The position numbers were made by a program, and so were the translations under genes. From contig CAYQUO010000011.1 of NCBI GenBank assembly GCA_964420835.1, positions 1-64,000 of the forward strand: a stretch of DNA of 64,000 bases, written 5' to 3'. This document shows, piece by piece, positions 32,396-41,047 of the stretch (its first letter is position 1; each line of letters starts with the position of its first letter). A model generated the notes under the pieces. It was not told the origin of the DNA and did no database searches. It was given only the letters and a program-made list of their open reading frames with translations. The DNA comes from CAYQUO01 sp964420835. GTDB lineage: Bacteria > Chloroflexota > Anaerolineae > Anaerolineales > Anaerolineaceae.

Positions 32396-34035
32396 TCGCG
32401 GTAAATACGCACGCGTCGGCGGGGGTCCCGGCCATAAGAGTGGGAGATCAGGTCGGCCTGGCGGGCCATCTCGTGCTGCAAGCGACGGATGGTTGCCGTG
32501 GCCGGAGGCAGGTCAACCCAGCGCTGCCCGTTCAGGACGGATTGAATGGCCTTCTGGGTCTGGGCGGAAAGCGCTTCCCAATTCTCGGAAGGCCCCTGCA
32601 TGTCCAGGTTGAACAGTTCGGCCAGCGACTGTTCCATCTGGTTGATGGTGTTGGCCCGCAGGACGTAGATGGGCAGGCCGCGCTCTTCGGCTTCCAGGAT
32701 GGGCTGTTGACGGTTACGATAATAGGAGCGCAGCGTCATCAGCACCTGTGCATCCTCCTGTTCGCGCACCACCAGCACGGGAACTCCCAGGCGTTTTGCT
32801 GCCTGCACCAACCGGTTGCGGGCGACACCGTAGGCAAAGATGCGCACGGTTTGACCCCGCCGGGGAGCATCGACCGCGGGGAATACAGCCGTTGTATCGT
32901 AATCCCCTGTGGGAGATCGCTGCAACGTCGGCTCCATCGACTGCCCAGGCCGCTGGTCGTCATATGCCTGGTTGCCATTCCCGGCAGCCCGCCTTAAGCC
33001 CTGGGCAGCCGGCCTCCCCCTTGCCATCGCCTGGGCGGGCGGTTTTCGAACCTGGATCGCCCCTTTTTCGTCGCGGGTGCGCATCTCGGGAACCAATGGG
33101 TAGCCGCGCACCAGTGCATCCACCGAGGCAGCCACATCCGGGTGAACCGCCAGGGTATCCCTTTCCTGGATCTCGACCAGGACATCGAAGGTGGGTGGGG
33201 AACGCCTTTCCAGCACGGTCTTCTGGGTTCCGCGCCGGCGGGCTTCTTCGTCCGAAAGGGTCACCGATTCGATGCCGCCGATCAGGTCGGAGAGCGTCGG
33301 GTTGAGGAGCAGGTTTTCCAGCGTTCTCCCGTGAGCAGTGCCGATAAGTTGAACCCCGCGCTCGGCAATGGTGCGGGCGGCAGCCGCCTCCAGCTCGCGA
33401 CCGATCTCGTCGATGACAATGACCTCCGGGTTATGGTTCTCGACCGCTTCGATCATCACCTCATGCTGCAGGGAGGGCATTGCCACCTGCATGCGGCGGG
33501 CATGTCCCACCGCCGGGTGCGGAACATCGCCATCGCCACCGATCTCATTCGAGGTGTCAACGATAACCACGCGCTGCTTTTCCGCCAGCACCCGGGCAGC
33601 CTCGCGAAGCATGGTGGTCTTGCCAATGCCCGGCTTGCCAAGTATCAGCAGGCTCTTGCCGGATTCCACCAGGTCCTGGATGATATCCAGGGTGCCATAA
33701 ACCGCCCGCCCCACCCGGCAGGTCAATCCCACAATGTGTCCCCGCCGGTTGCGGATGCCGGAAATGCGGTGCAGGGTGCGTTCCAGCCCCGCCCGGTTGT
33801 CGGCATCAAAGTCGCCGATGCGGCTGGTCACGTAATCGATATCCTCGTGTTGAGTTTCGATGTCACTTAGTTGGACCTCGCCATCCACAAAGCGGGCAAC
33901 CGGCAGCCGTCCAAGGTCCATCACGATCTCCAACAGGTTGTCGGAATTATCGGCCTTAACGACCGCCGAGGCGATCTTTGGCGGGAGCACATCCAGCAGC
34001 GCCTGCAAATCGTCCGTAATTCTGCGTTGTGTCAT
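32392..34035 (-). CDS. R3H-domain AAA ATPase (Ycf45/SpoIIIAA-like)
   Basis: The 547-residue protein has an N-terminal single-stranded nucleic-acid-binding-like region, a RecA-type ATPase with Walker A ILGKPGIGKTTMLRE and Walker B PEVIVIDEIGRELEAAAA, and GTAHGRTLENLL as the sensor region, as in SpoIIIAA and plastid Ycf45. After a linker with Gln/Arg/Pro there is a C-terminal domain (RQQPILEAEERGLPIYVLRAN) and an R3H motif near the end (RLQHEMARQADLISHSYG) that binds single-stranded nucleic acid. It precedes tmk in cyanobacteria-like order. The ATG at 34035 is chosen over the one nine bases upstream arbitrarily. Precise function unknown. Confidence 0.85.
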   Translation of the reverse strand: MTQRRITDDLQALLDVLPPKIASAVVKADNSDNLLEIVMDLGRLPVARFVDGEVQLSDIETQHEDIDYVTSRIGDFDADNRAGLERTLHRISGIRNRRGHIVGLTCRVGRAVYGTLDIIQDLVESGKSLLILGKPGIGKTTMLREAARVLAEKQRVVIVDTSNEIGGDGDVPHPAVGHARRMQVAMPSLQHEVMIEAVENHNPEVIVIDEIGRELEAAAARTIAERGVQLIGTAHGRTLENLLLNPTLSDLIGGIESVTLSDEEARRRGTQKTVLERRSPPTFDVLVEIQERDTLAVHPDVAASVDALVRGYPLVPEMRTRDEKGAIQVRKPPAQAMARGRPAAQGLRRAAGNGNQAYDDQRPGQSMEPTLQRSPTGDYDTTAVFPAVDAPRRGQTVRIFAYGVARNRLVQAAKRLGVPVLVVREQEDAQVLMTLRSYYRNRQQPILEAEERGLPIYVLRANTINQMEQSLAELFNLDMQGPSENWEALSAQTQKAIQSVLNGQRWVDLPPATATIRRLQHEMARQADLISHSYGRDPRRRVRIYRE

Positions 34036-34076
34036 AATGTCCAAGTTCTACCAGGAGGATATTAAACCCGGATTAA

Positions 34077-35213
34077 TTAACCTCCCCGGTATTCCTTACC
34101 TCCCTTTGATATGCCAAGCGATACGGGCTCGGCGGGTTTTTGGGTTGGGAATGCCGCCGAGGACGGACCGTGGTAATTTTCAAGTGCGCCGTGCCGGAGG
34201 GGCACGGCAGCCCGCTGCAGGCGGGCAAGGTGGCGAACCATCAGCGCCTGCATCGGTCCGGCATGTGCTTCAATGGATTCCAAGGCGGAGTCCACCCATG
34301 ACTGGTAGGAACGAACCGCCAGGTAAACCGGCCGGCGGTGGGTCGGGTTCAGTTTTTGTGCCAGGCTGTTGAATACAGCAAGGCTGTCTTCCAACGCGGG
34401 GTGCACAAGGGGCTGCATTAAGATCCCGTGTGGGCCGTGGAGCGTTTCCATATAAGCCAGGATCTCCCCATCCTGCCGGTAGATCCATCCGAAAAATCGC
34501 CTGGGCGGGAAAGCCTCGGCGCTCTGCACCAGTGGTGGCACCAACGACTGGTAAAGAGAACGCACGGGGATCTCATCCACGGGAGAAGCAAGGCTCCAGT
34601 TGCCACGTGGCGGCTTTTCGGGCCCGGGCAGGGCGGCCAGCTTCCACACCCGCTGACGTGCATACACGACAAAGCCCGTCTTCCGCAGGGCTTGAAAAAC
34701 CGGGTTGGCTTCATCGAGTTCGGCCAGCACCCGCAGGGCACCCCATTCCCCTGCCTGGCAGGCCAGCCCATCCAGGAGAACCGGCAACATTGGGGATTGG
34801 CTGGCGCTCTCCGGCAAGAGGAAGGCCAGGCGTGCCGTTTGCTGCATGGGCGTGTATTGCATCTGCCCAAATACGGCCACACCGTTCCCGCGGATCACAC
34901 CGGTGAAGACCCCCATTTCGGGGTGCAGGTAGGCCAGCATGGCCCATGGCCCCGCCGGGTTGCCCCGTGTCAGTCCGAGCGCATTGTCCAGGCAGAGCGC
35001 CTGCTCCCGGTATCGGTAAAGGGTCAGCAGGTCGATCCAGGCAAGTGGCTTAATGTCGATAAGGCGTTCTCCAATCGGCCGCCGGAAAATCCCGACGTCC
35101 AATTCCATTCTACCACGCAGGAGAACCGGCTTCAATGCAGGCGCGCCAAAGGGCCCGAACGCCCGGATCGGTACAGCATCGAACGGCCTGAATTTGTTGT
35201 GCACCAATACCAA
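34077..35213 (-). CDS. GNAT-like acetyltransferase domain protein
   Basis: The 378-residue frame has two loosely repeated halves with GNAT-like strands and helices (GVFTGVIRGNGVAVFGQMQY; LAYMETLHGPHGILMQPLVHP, AVRSYQSWVDSALESIEAH). No clear acetyl-CoA loop is visible, so the assignment rests on overall pattern. The real start may be the ATG at 35108, which would remove a 35-residue N-terminal extension; TAGAAT just before it is a possible -10 box. It has no membrane segment. It stands between the R3H/AAA gene and the LysM protein gene on the same strand, eight bases from the latter. Confidence 0.5.
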   Translation of the reverse strand: MVLVHNKFRPFDAVPIRAFGPFGAPALKPVLLRGRMELDVGIFRRPIGERLIDIKPLAWIDLLTLYRYREQALCLDNALGLTRGNPAGPWAMLAYLHPEMGVFTGVIRGNGVAVFGQMQYTPMQQTARLAFLLPESASQSPMLPVLLDGLACQAGEWGALRVLAELDEANPVFQALRKTGFVVYARQRVWKLAALPGPEKPPRGNWSLASPVDEIPVRSLYQSLVPPLVQSAEAFPPRRFFGWIYRQDGEILAYMETLHGPHGILMQPLVHPALEDSLAVFNSLAQKLNPTHRRPVYLAVRSYQSWVDSALESIEAHAGPMQALMVRHLARLQRAAVPLRHGALENYHGPSSAAFPTQKPAEPVSLGISKGGKEYRGG

Positions 35214-35220
35214 GAAAAGG

Positions 35221-36021
35221 CTACTTGCTCCTGCTGATCAAAGCAAAGTAAACCCCCAGGCCGGCACCCCCCAGGATCAGCAGACCGCCAAGGACCGCCA
35301 GGAACGGTGAACGCCCTTTTTGATCCGCATCGATCGGGGCTGCCGAAGAACTTAACTGGGCGCCAAAATCGATCACAGTCCGGTCGCCGGCATTCAACCG
35401 TAACGGATAGTTGGTATTGGTGGTCGGGTTGTACCCCTGGGGGGCAGCCACGCTGATGTTGTAATCCCCCTCCAGAACATTCTCAAAGCACAGCGGGACA
35501 ATGTCGGAGGTGTCCGGGTCGCGTTCGCTGGTGGTTTTGCCGCCGAGGGAAATGTCGCCGGAGCGGTTGCTGATGCTGATCTCACCACCAGCGATGGGGT
35601 TTTCGTCGGGGTCGGCGAGCGAGTTGCCGTTGATGTCTTCAAAAAGAACGATGCAAATGGTCCCGCTGCCAGGGGGGAGTGTTGGCGTGGGGGTGAGGAG
35701 GGCCTGGCCTTCCGCCGGTGTGGGAGTGGCGGTCGGCTCCTCGGCGATCCCCAATAGCAGTTGCTTCCCCTCCTGAAGGTGGCATTCCTCGTCCAGGTTG
35801 TTGAGGCGCCTCAGTTGGTTGACCTCGATGCCTGTAAGCAGCGAGATGCTGAGGCAGGAATCTCCGCTTTTAACCACGTACATGATCCGTCCGTCGGGGC
35901 CCGGGGTGGGTGTCATATAATACAATTGCGGAGGCGGGATGGCGGATGCCGGCATGGCCATTGCCAGGACCAGTAGCGACAACATCGTTAAAACAGCCAG
36001 GGAAATGAACGTTCTCATCAT
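35221..36021 (-). CDS. Secreted LysM and SdrD-B-like domain protein with C-terminal membrane anchor
   Basis: The 266-residue protein begins with a Sec signal peptide (LVLAMAMPASA). A LysM domain follows at about residues 47-90 (YVVKSGDSCLSISLLTGIEVNQLRRLN), then a Thr/Pro linker (PTATPTP), a Cna-B/SdrD-B-type domain (CIVLFEDINGNSLADPDENPIAGGEIS), and a C-terminal membrane helix plus basic tail (LLILGGAGLGVYFALISRSK). LysM binds peptidoglycan, so it is probably anchored in the membrane and attached to the wall. TATAAT on the minus strand lies 11 bases before the ATG. It may be cotranscribed with the GNAT-like gene. Confidence 0.8.
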   Translation of the reverse strand: MMRTFISLAVLTMLSLLVLAMAMPASAIPPPQLYYMTPTPGPDGRIMYVVKSGDSCLSISLLTGIEVNQLRRLNNLDEECHLQEGKQLLLGIAEEPTATPTPAEGQALLTPTPTLPPGSGTICIVLFEDINGNSLADPDENPIAGGEISISNRSGDISLGGKTTSERDPDTSDIVPLCFENVLEGDYNISVAAPQGYNPTTNTNYPLRLNAGDRTVIDFGAQLSSSAAPIDADQKGRSPFLAVLGGLLILGGAGLGVYFALISRSK

Positions 36022-36062
36022 GTGTGATAAAAATTATAACATTGATAGTTCAATCGCCCGTC

Positions 36063-37796
36063 TCAACCCAGTTGGGATGACCGCTGACGTGCCTGCAGGA
36101 GGGTTCCCTCGGCAGCCGAACGGTTGGCATCGTTCAAGCCGCCCAGCATCAGCGCAAGTTCATCCCGGCGGCGATCTCCCTCCAACACTTCGACGGTCGT
36201 GACGGTACGGCCCTCGCTGACGATCTTCTGGATGTTCAGGTGCTGATCACCAAAAGCAGCCAGTTGCGGCAGGTGGGTCACACAAAATACCTGGTGCCTG
36301 CGGCCCAGCTGCCAGAGCTTCTCCCCGACCACCGAGCCAATCCTCCCACCGATGCCCTGGTCGATCTCGTCAAAGATCAGGGTTGGCAGGGGGTCCGCCT
36401 GCACGAGCACGTTTTTTAACGCCAGCATCAGTCGGGAGGTTTCACCACCGGAAGCGATCTTCACCAGCGGTTTGAACCCTTCACCGGGGTTGGGGGCAAT
36501 CAGGAATTCAACCCGGTCCAGCCCGGTTGAGTCGAAAGCCACCGGCTGCCCTTCGTTGCCCGGCACACCCCGGGGGTCAGGCTCCTGCCTGATCTCCACC
36601 TTAAAGCGCGCTCCCGCCATGCTTAAGTCTGCCAGCTCGGTTTCCACAGCCGCGGCCAGGGATACAGCCGCCTGCCTGCGGATTTCTGCCAGGGCGCGAC
36701 CATGAACGCCCAACGACTCCAATCGGGAGCGCTCCTCCTCCTCCAGCCTGGCGATCCGCTCACCGGCATGGGTGATGGATTCCAGTTTTTGACGGGCTTC
36801 CAGGCCAAAAGCCAGGGCCGCTTCCACGCTGCCGCCGTATTTGCGCTTGAGACCGTGGATCAGTTCCAGCCGTTCCTCCAGTTCCTGCAGCCGGTGCGGG
36901 TCAAACTCCAAGGTCTCCTGGTAATCCTGCAGCGACAGGGTCACTTCGCCGAGGCTGTCCATCAGCCCGGAAACCTGGGCGGACAGGCTTTCCTGGGATG
37001 GATCGAGCCGGCTGATCGAAGCCAAAGCCTGGGCCACCTGCACCAGCAGATCGGAAACGGAGGGGGATTCCGGTTGCCCACCCTCCAGCAGCAAAAGGGC
37101 CTGCTGGGTCAACGAGGCAAGGTTCTCGGCGTTGGCCAGCCGGTTCCGTTCGCGCTGCAGGGTTTCTTCTTCGCCCGGCTGCAAATGGGCGGCTTCGATC
37201 TCCCGGACCTGGAAGGCCAGTAATTCACTGCGCCTGGCCGCATCCTGCTCATCCTGCCGCAGGGCTGCCAGTTCCCGGCGCAGGGCAGTGAAGGCTGTGA
37301 ACTCCTTATGGTAGGCCGCAACCGCCTCTTCGTCTGCAGCGTAGCGATCCAGCAGGGCAAGGTGGGAGCGGACGACCAACAGGGAGAGGTGCTCGGTCTG
37401 GCCGTGAATGTCCACTAGGTAACTGCCGACCTCGCGCAGCAGGCTGACCGGCACGCTGCGCCCGTTGATCCGGGCAATGTTGCGCCCTTCGCGGCGAATC
37501 TCCCGGGAGAGGGTCAGCCGGGCCGGGTCGTCATCCAGTTCCCCGCGCCGCAGGATCTCCAGGATGGGCGCCCGGTTGTCCTCCGGGATGAGAAAAGAGG
37601 CTTCGACGATGGCGCGTTCCGCTCCGGCCCGGATGGCTGTCACTTCGGCCCGGCCGCCAATGACGGCGGTGATCGCATCCAGGATGATGGACTTGCCGGC
37701 ACCGGTTTCACCGGTGAAGGTGACCAGGCCGGCAGAGGGCGAAAGGTCCAGGCTCTGAATGATGGCGAAGTTCTCAATATGCAGGTCGGTCAGCAT
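36063..37796 (-). CDS. recN: DNA repair protein RecN
   Basis: The 577-residue SMC-like protein has Walker A TFTGETGAGKSIILDAI near residue 30, coiled-coil regions (VAAYHKEFTAFTALRRELAAL; RIARLEEEERSRLESL), and at the C-terminus the ABC signature KIASGGETSRLMLALKNVL and Walker B PTLIFDEIDQGIGG. It acts early in double-strand break repair. The length is normal for the family. It follows the B-box protein gene by 20 bases on the same strand as nadK, an arrangement (nadK-recN) that is common. The ATG has no strong ribosome site. Confidence 0.95.
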   Translation of the reverse strand: MLTDLHIENFAIIQSLDLSPSAGLVTFTGETGAGKSIILDAITAVIGGRAEVTAIRAGAERAIVEASFLIPEDNRAPILEILRRGELDDDPARLTLSREIRREGRNIARINGRSVPVSLLREVGSYLVDIHGQTEHLSLLVVRSHLALLDRYAADEEAVAAYHKEFTAFTALRRELAALRQDEQDAARRSELLAFQVREIEAAHLQPGEEETLQRERNRLANAENLASLTQQALLLLEGGQPESPSVSDLLVQVAQALASISRLDPSQESLSAQVSGLMDSLGEVTLSLQDYQETLEFDPHRLQELEERLELIHGLKRKYGGSVEAALAFGLEARQKLESITHAGERIARLEEEERSRLESLGVHGRALAEIRRQAAVSLAAAVETELADLSMAGARFKVEIRQEPDPRGVPGNEGQPVAFDSTGLDRVEFLIAPNPGEGFKPLVKIASGGETSRLMLALKNVLVQADPLPTLIFDEIDQGIGGRIGSVVGEKLWQLGRRHQVFCVTHLPQLAAFGDQHLNIQKIVSEGRTVTTVEVLEGDRRRDELALMLGGLNDANRSAAEGTLLQARQRSSQLG

Positions 37797-37816
37797 AACT
37801 CATTAAGTTGAAAACA

Positions 37817-38368
37817 TCAGCGGCCAAGGCGGATGCCGCTAAGCCGGTAATACACCGTTGTGGTGACAATAAAGGCATAAACGCTCTGCCAGATCACCGG
37901 GAACAGGAATCCAACCATTCTGCCGCCCAGGCCAAGCACCGGCAGCAGGTTGATCAGCACGAGGGGCAGGGCCCCTGCGGCAACGGCAATGGCCGTCCAG
38001 CGGAACAACCCGGGCGATCGGTGCCTGTGGGTTGCCTGCCGGATTGCCCCGGCGATGATCCCGCCAACCGCCGGAGCGATCAGCAGGGTAATAAACCCAA
38101 AGAAGCCTAGGGAGGACACCAGGGAAATCAGCAGGCTGCCCAGGAAGGAGAGTAGCAACCCAATGCCGATGGCCAGGGGATAGTCCATCCAGGTGGCTGT
38201 TTTGAAGACCTTTTGCTGGCTGCGGAGGCATTCCTTGCAGCGATAACCCGTTTCGGTAAGGACAGCGCATTCGGTGCAAATATATTTTTCACAGCGGTTG
38301 CAGCGCAGGCGGGTTGCCCTCTGGGGATGATTGGCGCAATAGGTTAACGGGGGCTCAGGTGCGGTCAT
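37817..38368 (-). CDS. B-box-type zinc finger membrane protein
   Basis: The 183-residue protein starts with a B-box-like zinc-binding module (YCANHPQRATRLRCNRCEKY, ICTECAVLTETGYRCKEC) with Cys and His in the expected pattern. It then has about four membrane segments (LAIGIGLLLSFLGSLLISLV; FIVTTTVYYRL). The pairing of an N-terminal zinc ribbon with a Yip1-like membrane part is widespread in Chloroflexota and of unknown function. Its ATG overlaps the nadK stop (ATGA), and recN follows, so the three genes form one operon. Confidence 0.75.
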   Translation of the reverse strand: MTAPEPPLTYCANHPQRATRLRCNRCEKYICTECAVLTETGYRCKECLRSQQKVFKTATWMDYPLAIGIGLLLSFLGSLLISLVSSLGFFGFITLLIAPAVGGIIAGAIRQATHRHRSPGLFRWTAIAVAAGALPLVLINLLPVLGLGGRMVGFLFPVIWQSVYAFIVTTTVYYRLSGIRLGR

Positions 38369-39240
38369 TCGGGGTCTCCAGTGGACGGGTTGCGTTCCAT
38401 GTAGCGGGCAAGGTTGCGATAAAAATAGCGTTGATCCTCAAAGCGGACAAAAGAAACCACGTGGTCTCCGGCGGCGATCTGCACGGAATCCCCTGCCAGC
38501 ATGCTCATTGGCAAATGGCCGTCCACGCTCAGCACCGCCTCGTGGTTCATTTCCACCTGCATCGTCACCCGGGCTCCCTCCGGGAGGATGACCGCCTGGT
38601 CCATGGAAAGATGCGGTGCGACAGCAACGACAAGAATATTGCGCAGTTCCGGGGAGAGCACCGGTCCGCCAGCAGCCATGGCATAGGCAGTTGAGCCGGT
38701 GGCAGTGGCAGCGATCAATCCATCCGCCACATAATGTGCCAGGAGCCTTTCATCCACAAAGGCGGAAACCCGTATGGGCCGTACAAACTGCCCGCGGCAA
38801 ACAACAACCTCGTTCAGCGCCTCCCATTGCCCCTTTGGGCGGTTGTTCCGAATATGCTCCACGTGCAGCATCATACGGTCTTCTAGCCAGTAGTCACCAG
38901 AAAGCAGGCGGGGAAGGTACTCCTGCCAGCCGTTCTTGCGGACCTCAATGAGGAAACCAAACCTGCCCAGGTTGATTCCCAGCACGGGCACTCCGGCAGG
39001 TGCACACAGGTTCCCCGCCCTCAACATGGACCCATCACCGCCCAGCATGACCAGCAGATCCAGTTGGCCAGCCTGGATGCGCTGCCGAAGGGTTCCATCC
39101 TGAAAGGAGGCGCACATCTCCACCGGCTTGTTGTGGCTGGCAAAGGAGGCCGCCACCCTGGCTGCCTGGTATTCAGCGCCTTCCATGTTGGGATGGAAGG
39201 CGATGGCTATCCTTTCGGGTGGTTTTTCAGGAATTCGCAT
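38365..39240 (-). CDS. nadK: NAD kinase
   Basis: The 291-residue enzyme phosphorylates NAD to NADP. It has the family motifs LLVMLGGDGSMLRA (GGDG), LGINLGRFGFL, and VADGLIAATATGSTAYAMAAGGPVL. The ATG at 39240 is preferred: TATAAT ends seven bases before it, and the residues upstream from the ATG at 39318 have no homology. It is the first gene of an operon with the B-box protein and recN. Confidence 0.92.
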   Translation of the reverse strand: MRIPEKPPERIAIAFHPNMEGAEYQAARVAASFASHNKPVEMCASFQDGTLRQRIQAGQLDLLVMLGGDGSMLRAGNLCAPAGVPVLGINLGRFGFLIEVRKNGWQEYLPRLLSGDYWLEDRMMLHVEHIRNNRPKGQWEALNEVVVCRGQFVRPIRVSAFVDERLLAHYVADGLIAATATGSTAYAMAAGGPVLSPELRNILVVAVAPHLSMDQAVILPEGARVTMQVEMNHEAVLSVDGHLPMSMLAGDSVQIAAGDHVVSFVRFEDQRYFYRNLARYMERNPSTGDPE

Positions 39241-39247
39241 GGCTTCA

Positions 39248-39253
39248 ATTATA
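39248..39253 (-). promoter_or_regulatory. -10 box of nadK, apparently leaderless
   Basis: TATAAT on the minus strand ends seven bases before the nadK ATG at 39240. The -35 region is weak. Confidence 0.5.
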
Positions 39254-39283
39254 GCCGTGATTGCTGCGCCGAAGCCGGTTAAT

Positions 39284-39814
39284 TTACAGACGCTGGTCGC
39301 AATAAGAACGAAAACCACAACCTGAACAGCGTGCTTTTGAATTGTGGGAGCGGTCTGCCCGCCCCCTCCGTTCGCAATTTCTCATTTCCACCAACAGATC
39401 GAGCAGGCGGTTTTCAAGTTCCGGTGTGTAATCCACCTCAAAGGTGCGGTTGCGGTATTGCAGGATCCCATTGGGCGGACGACGGTCCCGGGTGCGCTGA
39501 ATCAGCAGGCAGTAGGCCGCCAATTGCATTATGTGGCTTTCATGGGGGGTGGTGGGTGCAAAACCGGATTTAACCTCGACTGGGATCCACGCCCCGCCAT
39601 GCTGGATGATATAGTCGGGTTTTCCCGTGAGCCCGAGTACGGGGTCGAAGAGCGGTTTTTCCAGCCGTTTCCAGGCGCCGGTGTCACTGTAGACCACCCT
39701 GCCGGCGGGCAGGCCTGATGCCTTGCGCTGGCGGGCTGCCAGCCAGAACAATGCCAGGGAAACGATCACCAGCAGAATAACCGGTAGGATCTTCATTTTA
39801 CTATTATCACCCAC
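39284..39814 (-). CDS. Cas4/PD-(D/E)XK nuclease-like protein, catalytic part
   Basis: This 176-residue frame has one N-terminal membrane helix (ILPVILLVIVSLALFWLAA), the nuclease core GLTGKPDYIIQ, WIPVEVKSG and HIMQLAAYCLL (D, E-x-K and Q of the PD-(D/E)XK fold), and a C-terminal Cys cluster (ARCSGCGFRSYC). In Cas4-like nucleases three C-terminal Cys join one N-terminal Cys to bind an iron-sulfur cluster; that N-terminal part is encoded just upstream in the same reading frame, cut off by one TGA at 39824. The start is GTG 39814 or ATG 39796. No CRISPR array or cas genes are nearby. Confidence 0.7.
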   Translation of the reverse strand: MGDNSKMKILPVILLVIVSLALFWLAARQRKASGLPAGRVVYSDTGAWKRLEKPLFDPVLGLTGKPDYIIQHGGAWIPVEVKSGFAPTTPHESHIMQLAAYCLLIQRTRDRRPPNGILQYRNRTFEVDYTPELENRLLDLLVEMRNCERRGRADRSHNSKARCSGCGFRSYCDQRL

Positions 39815-39823
39815 CGTGACTGG

Positions 39824-40063
39824 TCACTGAAAAATGGCAGCCGTGGCGTTGACCGCCAGCAGAACGACCGCGGCCAGCAAGAGCACCCAGGCAACCATGC
39901 GAAGTCCCATCGAAACGATGACCCTTCCTCCGTGCTGCCGGTGAAAGGAAGAGCCCGTGTCCATTTCAGCCTGGTTCTCCGGTTCAACACCCTGTTTCCG
40001 GTACCACCAGGCGCGGCGGCAATAAAGGTAACTTCCCAGTTCGGAGGCGCGGATGGCCCGCAA
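39824..40063 (-). CDS. Cas4-like nuclease, N-terminal part with one Cys and a membrane helix
   Basis: The short product contains ASELGSYLYCRRAWWYRKQG, the classical Cas4 N-terminus with its first iron-sulfur Cys, then DTGSSFHRQHG and a membrane helix (LRMVAWVLLLAAVVLLAV). A TTG at 40063 preceded by GGAGAG is taken as start, overlapping the translin stop region. The TGA at 39824-39826 is the only stop between this frame and the catalytic part at 39284-39814, which is in the same frame. Either the gene is split into two subunits that share a cluster, or the stop is read through or is a mutation. Confidence 0.65.
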   Translation of the reverse strand: MRAIRASELGSYLYCRRAWWYRKQGVEPENQAEMDTGSSFHRQHGGRVIVSMGLRMVAWVLLLAAVVLLAVNATAAIFQ

Positions 40064-40064
40064 A

Positions 40065-40721
40065 TCACTCTCCGTCCGGCCCCAACCGGGTTTCAACCGA
40101 CTGCAGTGCCTGCATTAATTTCTCTTCGCGCAGGCTGAGGGTCAGGTCTGCCCGGGTGCGCTCCACGATTCCCCGCACCAAGTCGGTCTGCCGGCGCAGG
40201 CCATTGGTGACCGCATCGGGGTAATCCATCGTCACCAGAAGCGCATAGATCTCATCCATGATCGAAAGCAGCCGCTCGGCTGCCGGGGAATAGCCGTGCC
40301 GCAACAGGTCCAGGCACCTTCGGCGAAGTTCCCCGGGAACCTCCGCCAGTCCGTTCAGGTAGGTTGCCGTTTCGGCACCCAGATCGCCAGGGAAGGGAAG
40401 CCGGCTTTCCTGGATGAGGGCACAGGTGATGGACGCCTCGCAATATTCCTTGATGGCGTCCTGGGTGTATCCGGAATGATACAGGTCGTGGAACCCTTCC
40501 AGTTCCTGGCGCAAAGTTGCCAGCAGGTTGCCAGCCTGGTCCAGGTGGTCCTGCGCTGCCTTTGGCTCATTGCGGTGGATGGCGCGGATGGCATGGGCGG
40601 AGTGTCGGGTCAACTGGCGGGCATGCGTCAACGCCTGGTCGCGCGCCCGGGTACGGGCTTCGAACTCCTGGTGCGATCCCTCGGCCAGCCTGCTGATGTC
40701 CTCGGCGAATTGTTTGCTCAC
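40065..40721 (-). CDS. Translin family protein
   Basis: The 218-residue all-helical protein has translin-family phrases: RHSAHAIRAIHRNEPKAAQ, LYHSGYTQDAIKEYCEA, YLNGLAEVPGELRRRCLDLL, IMDEIYALLVTMDYPDAVT and RQTDLVRGIVERTRADLTLS. Translins form octameric rings that bind single-stranded DNA or RNA; prokaryotic members are little studied. It starts with GTG overlapping the previous stop (GTGA). Its neighbours are a Cas4-like nuclease, DUF3467 and a single-strand binding protein, so a nucleic-acid-processing role is likely. Confidence 0.82.
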   Translation of the reverse strand: MSKQFAEDISRLAEGSHQEFEARTRARDQALTHARQLTRHSAHAIRAIHRNEPKAAQDHLDQAGNLLATLRQELEGFHDLYHSGYTQDAIKEYCEASITCALIQESRLPFPGDLGAETATYLNGLAEVPGELRRRCLDLLRHGYSPAAERLLSIMDEIYALLVTMDYPDAVTNGLRRQTDLVRGIVERTRADLTLSLREEKLMQALQSVETRLGPDGE

Positions 40722-41038
40722 TTGCCCTCGGGCGGGTGAATGCTTCGGAAGAGGTCATTCGCCAGCGGTGAATCACCCGGAACAGGGATCTCACCGAAGG
40801 AAGCCTCGTAGCGGGCGATATTCTCGGTCAAAGCCCGCAGGAAGAGTTTGGCGCCAATCGGTGACATGAGTATCCGGGAGAGCACCCGGCCTTCCATCTG
40901 ACCAGGAAGCATGCGCGCAAAATCGATCGTCATTTCCGCCGGTGAATGGCTGACCCTCACCAGGTTCACGTACACCGGCTCCAGGTCGGATGGCAGTTGA
41001 AGCATGGCCTGTTGAGGCCTGTTCTGAGTATCAGGCAT
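40718..41038 (-). CDS. DUF3467 family protein
   Basis: The 106-residue protein shows the DUF3467 pattern: EPVYVNLVRVSHSPAEMTID, FARMLP, VLSRILMSPIGAKLFLRAL and IARYEASFGEIP. The family is small, conserved and has no assigned function. It lies 9 bases behind the ssb gene and overlaps the translin start (GTGA), so it belongs to the ssb operon. Confidence 0.8.
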   Translation of the reverse strand: MPDTQNRPQQAMLQLPSDLEPVYVNLVRVSHSPAEMTIDFARMLPGQMEGRVLSRILMSPIGAKLFLRALTENIARYEASFGEIPVPGDSPLANDLFRSIHPPEGK

Positions 41039-41047
41039 GGCACAATA

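Noticed and set aside
39824..39826. Selenocysteine at the TGA between the two Cas4-like frames
   Set aside because: The position is in a loop between membrane helices where no redox Cys is expected, and no hairpin of SECIS type follows.
39284..40063. Calling the Cas4-like genes part of a CRISPR-Cas system
   Set aside because: No repeat array and no cas1, cas2 or effector gene is present in the window; Cas4-like nucleases occur outside CRISPR.
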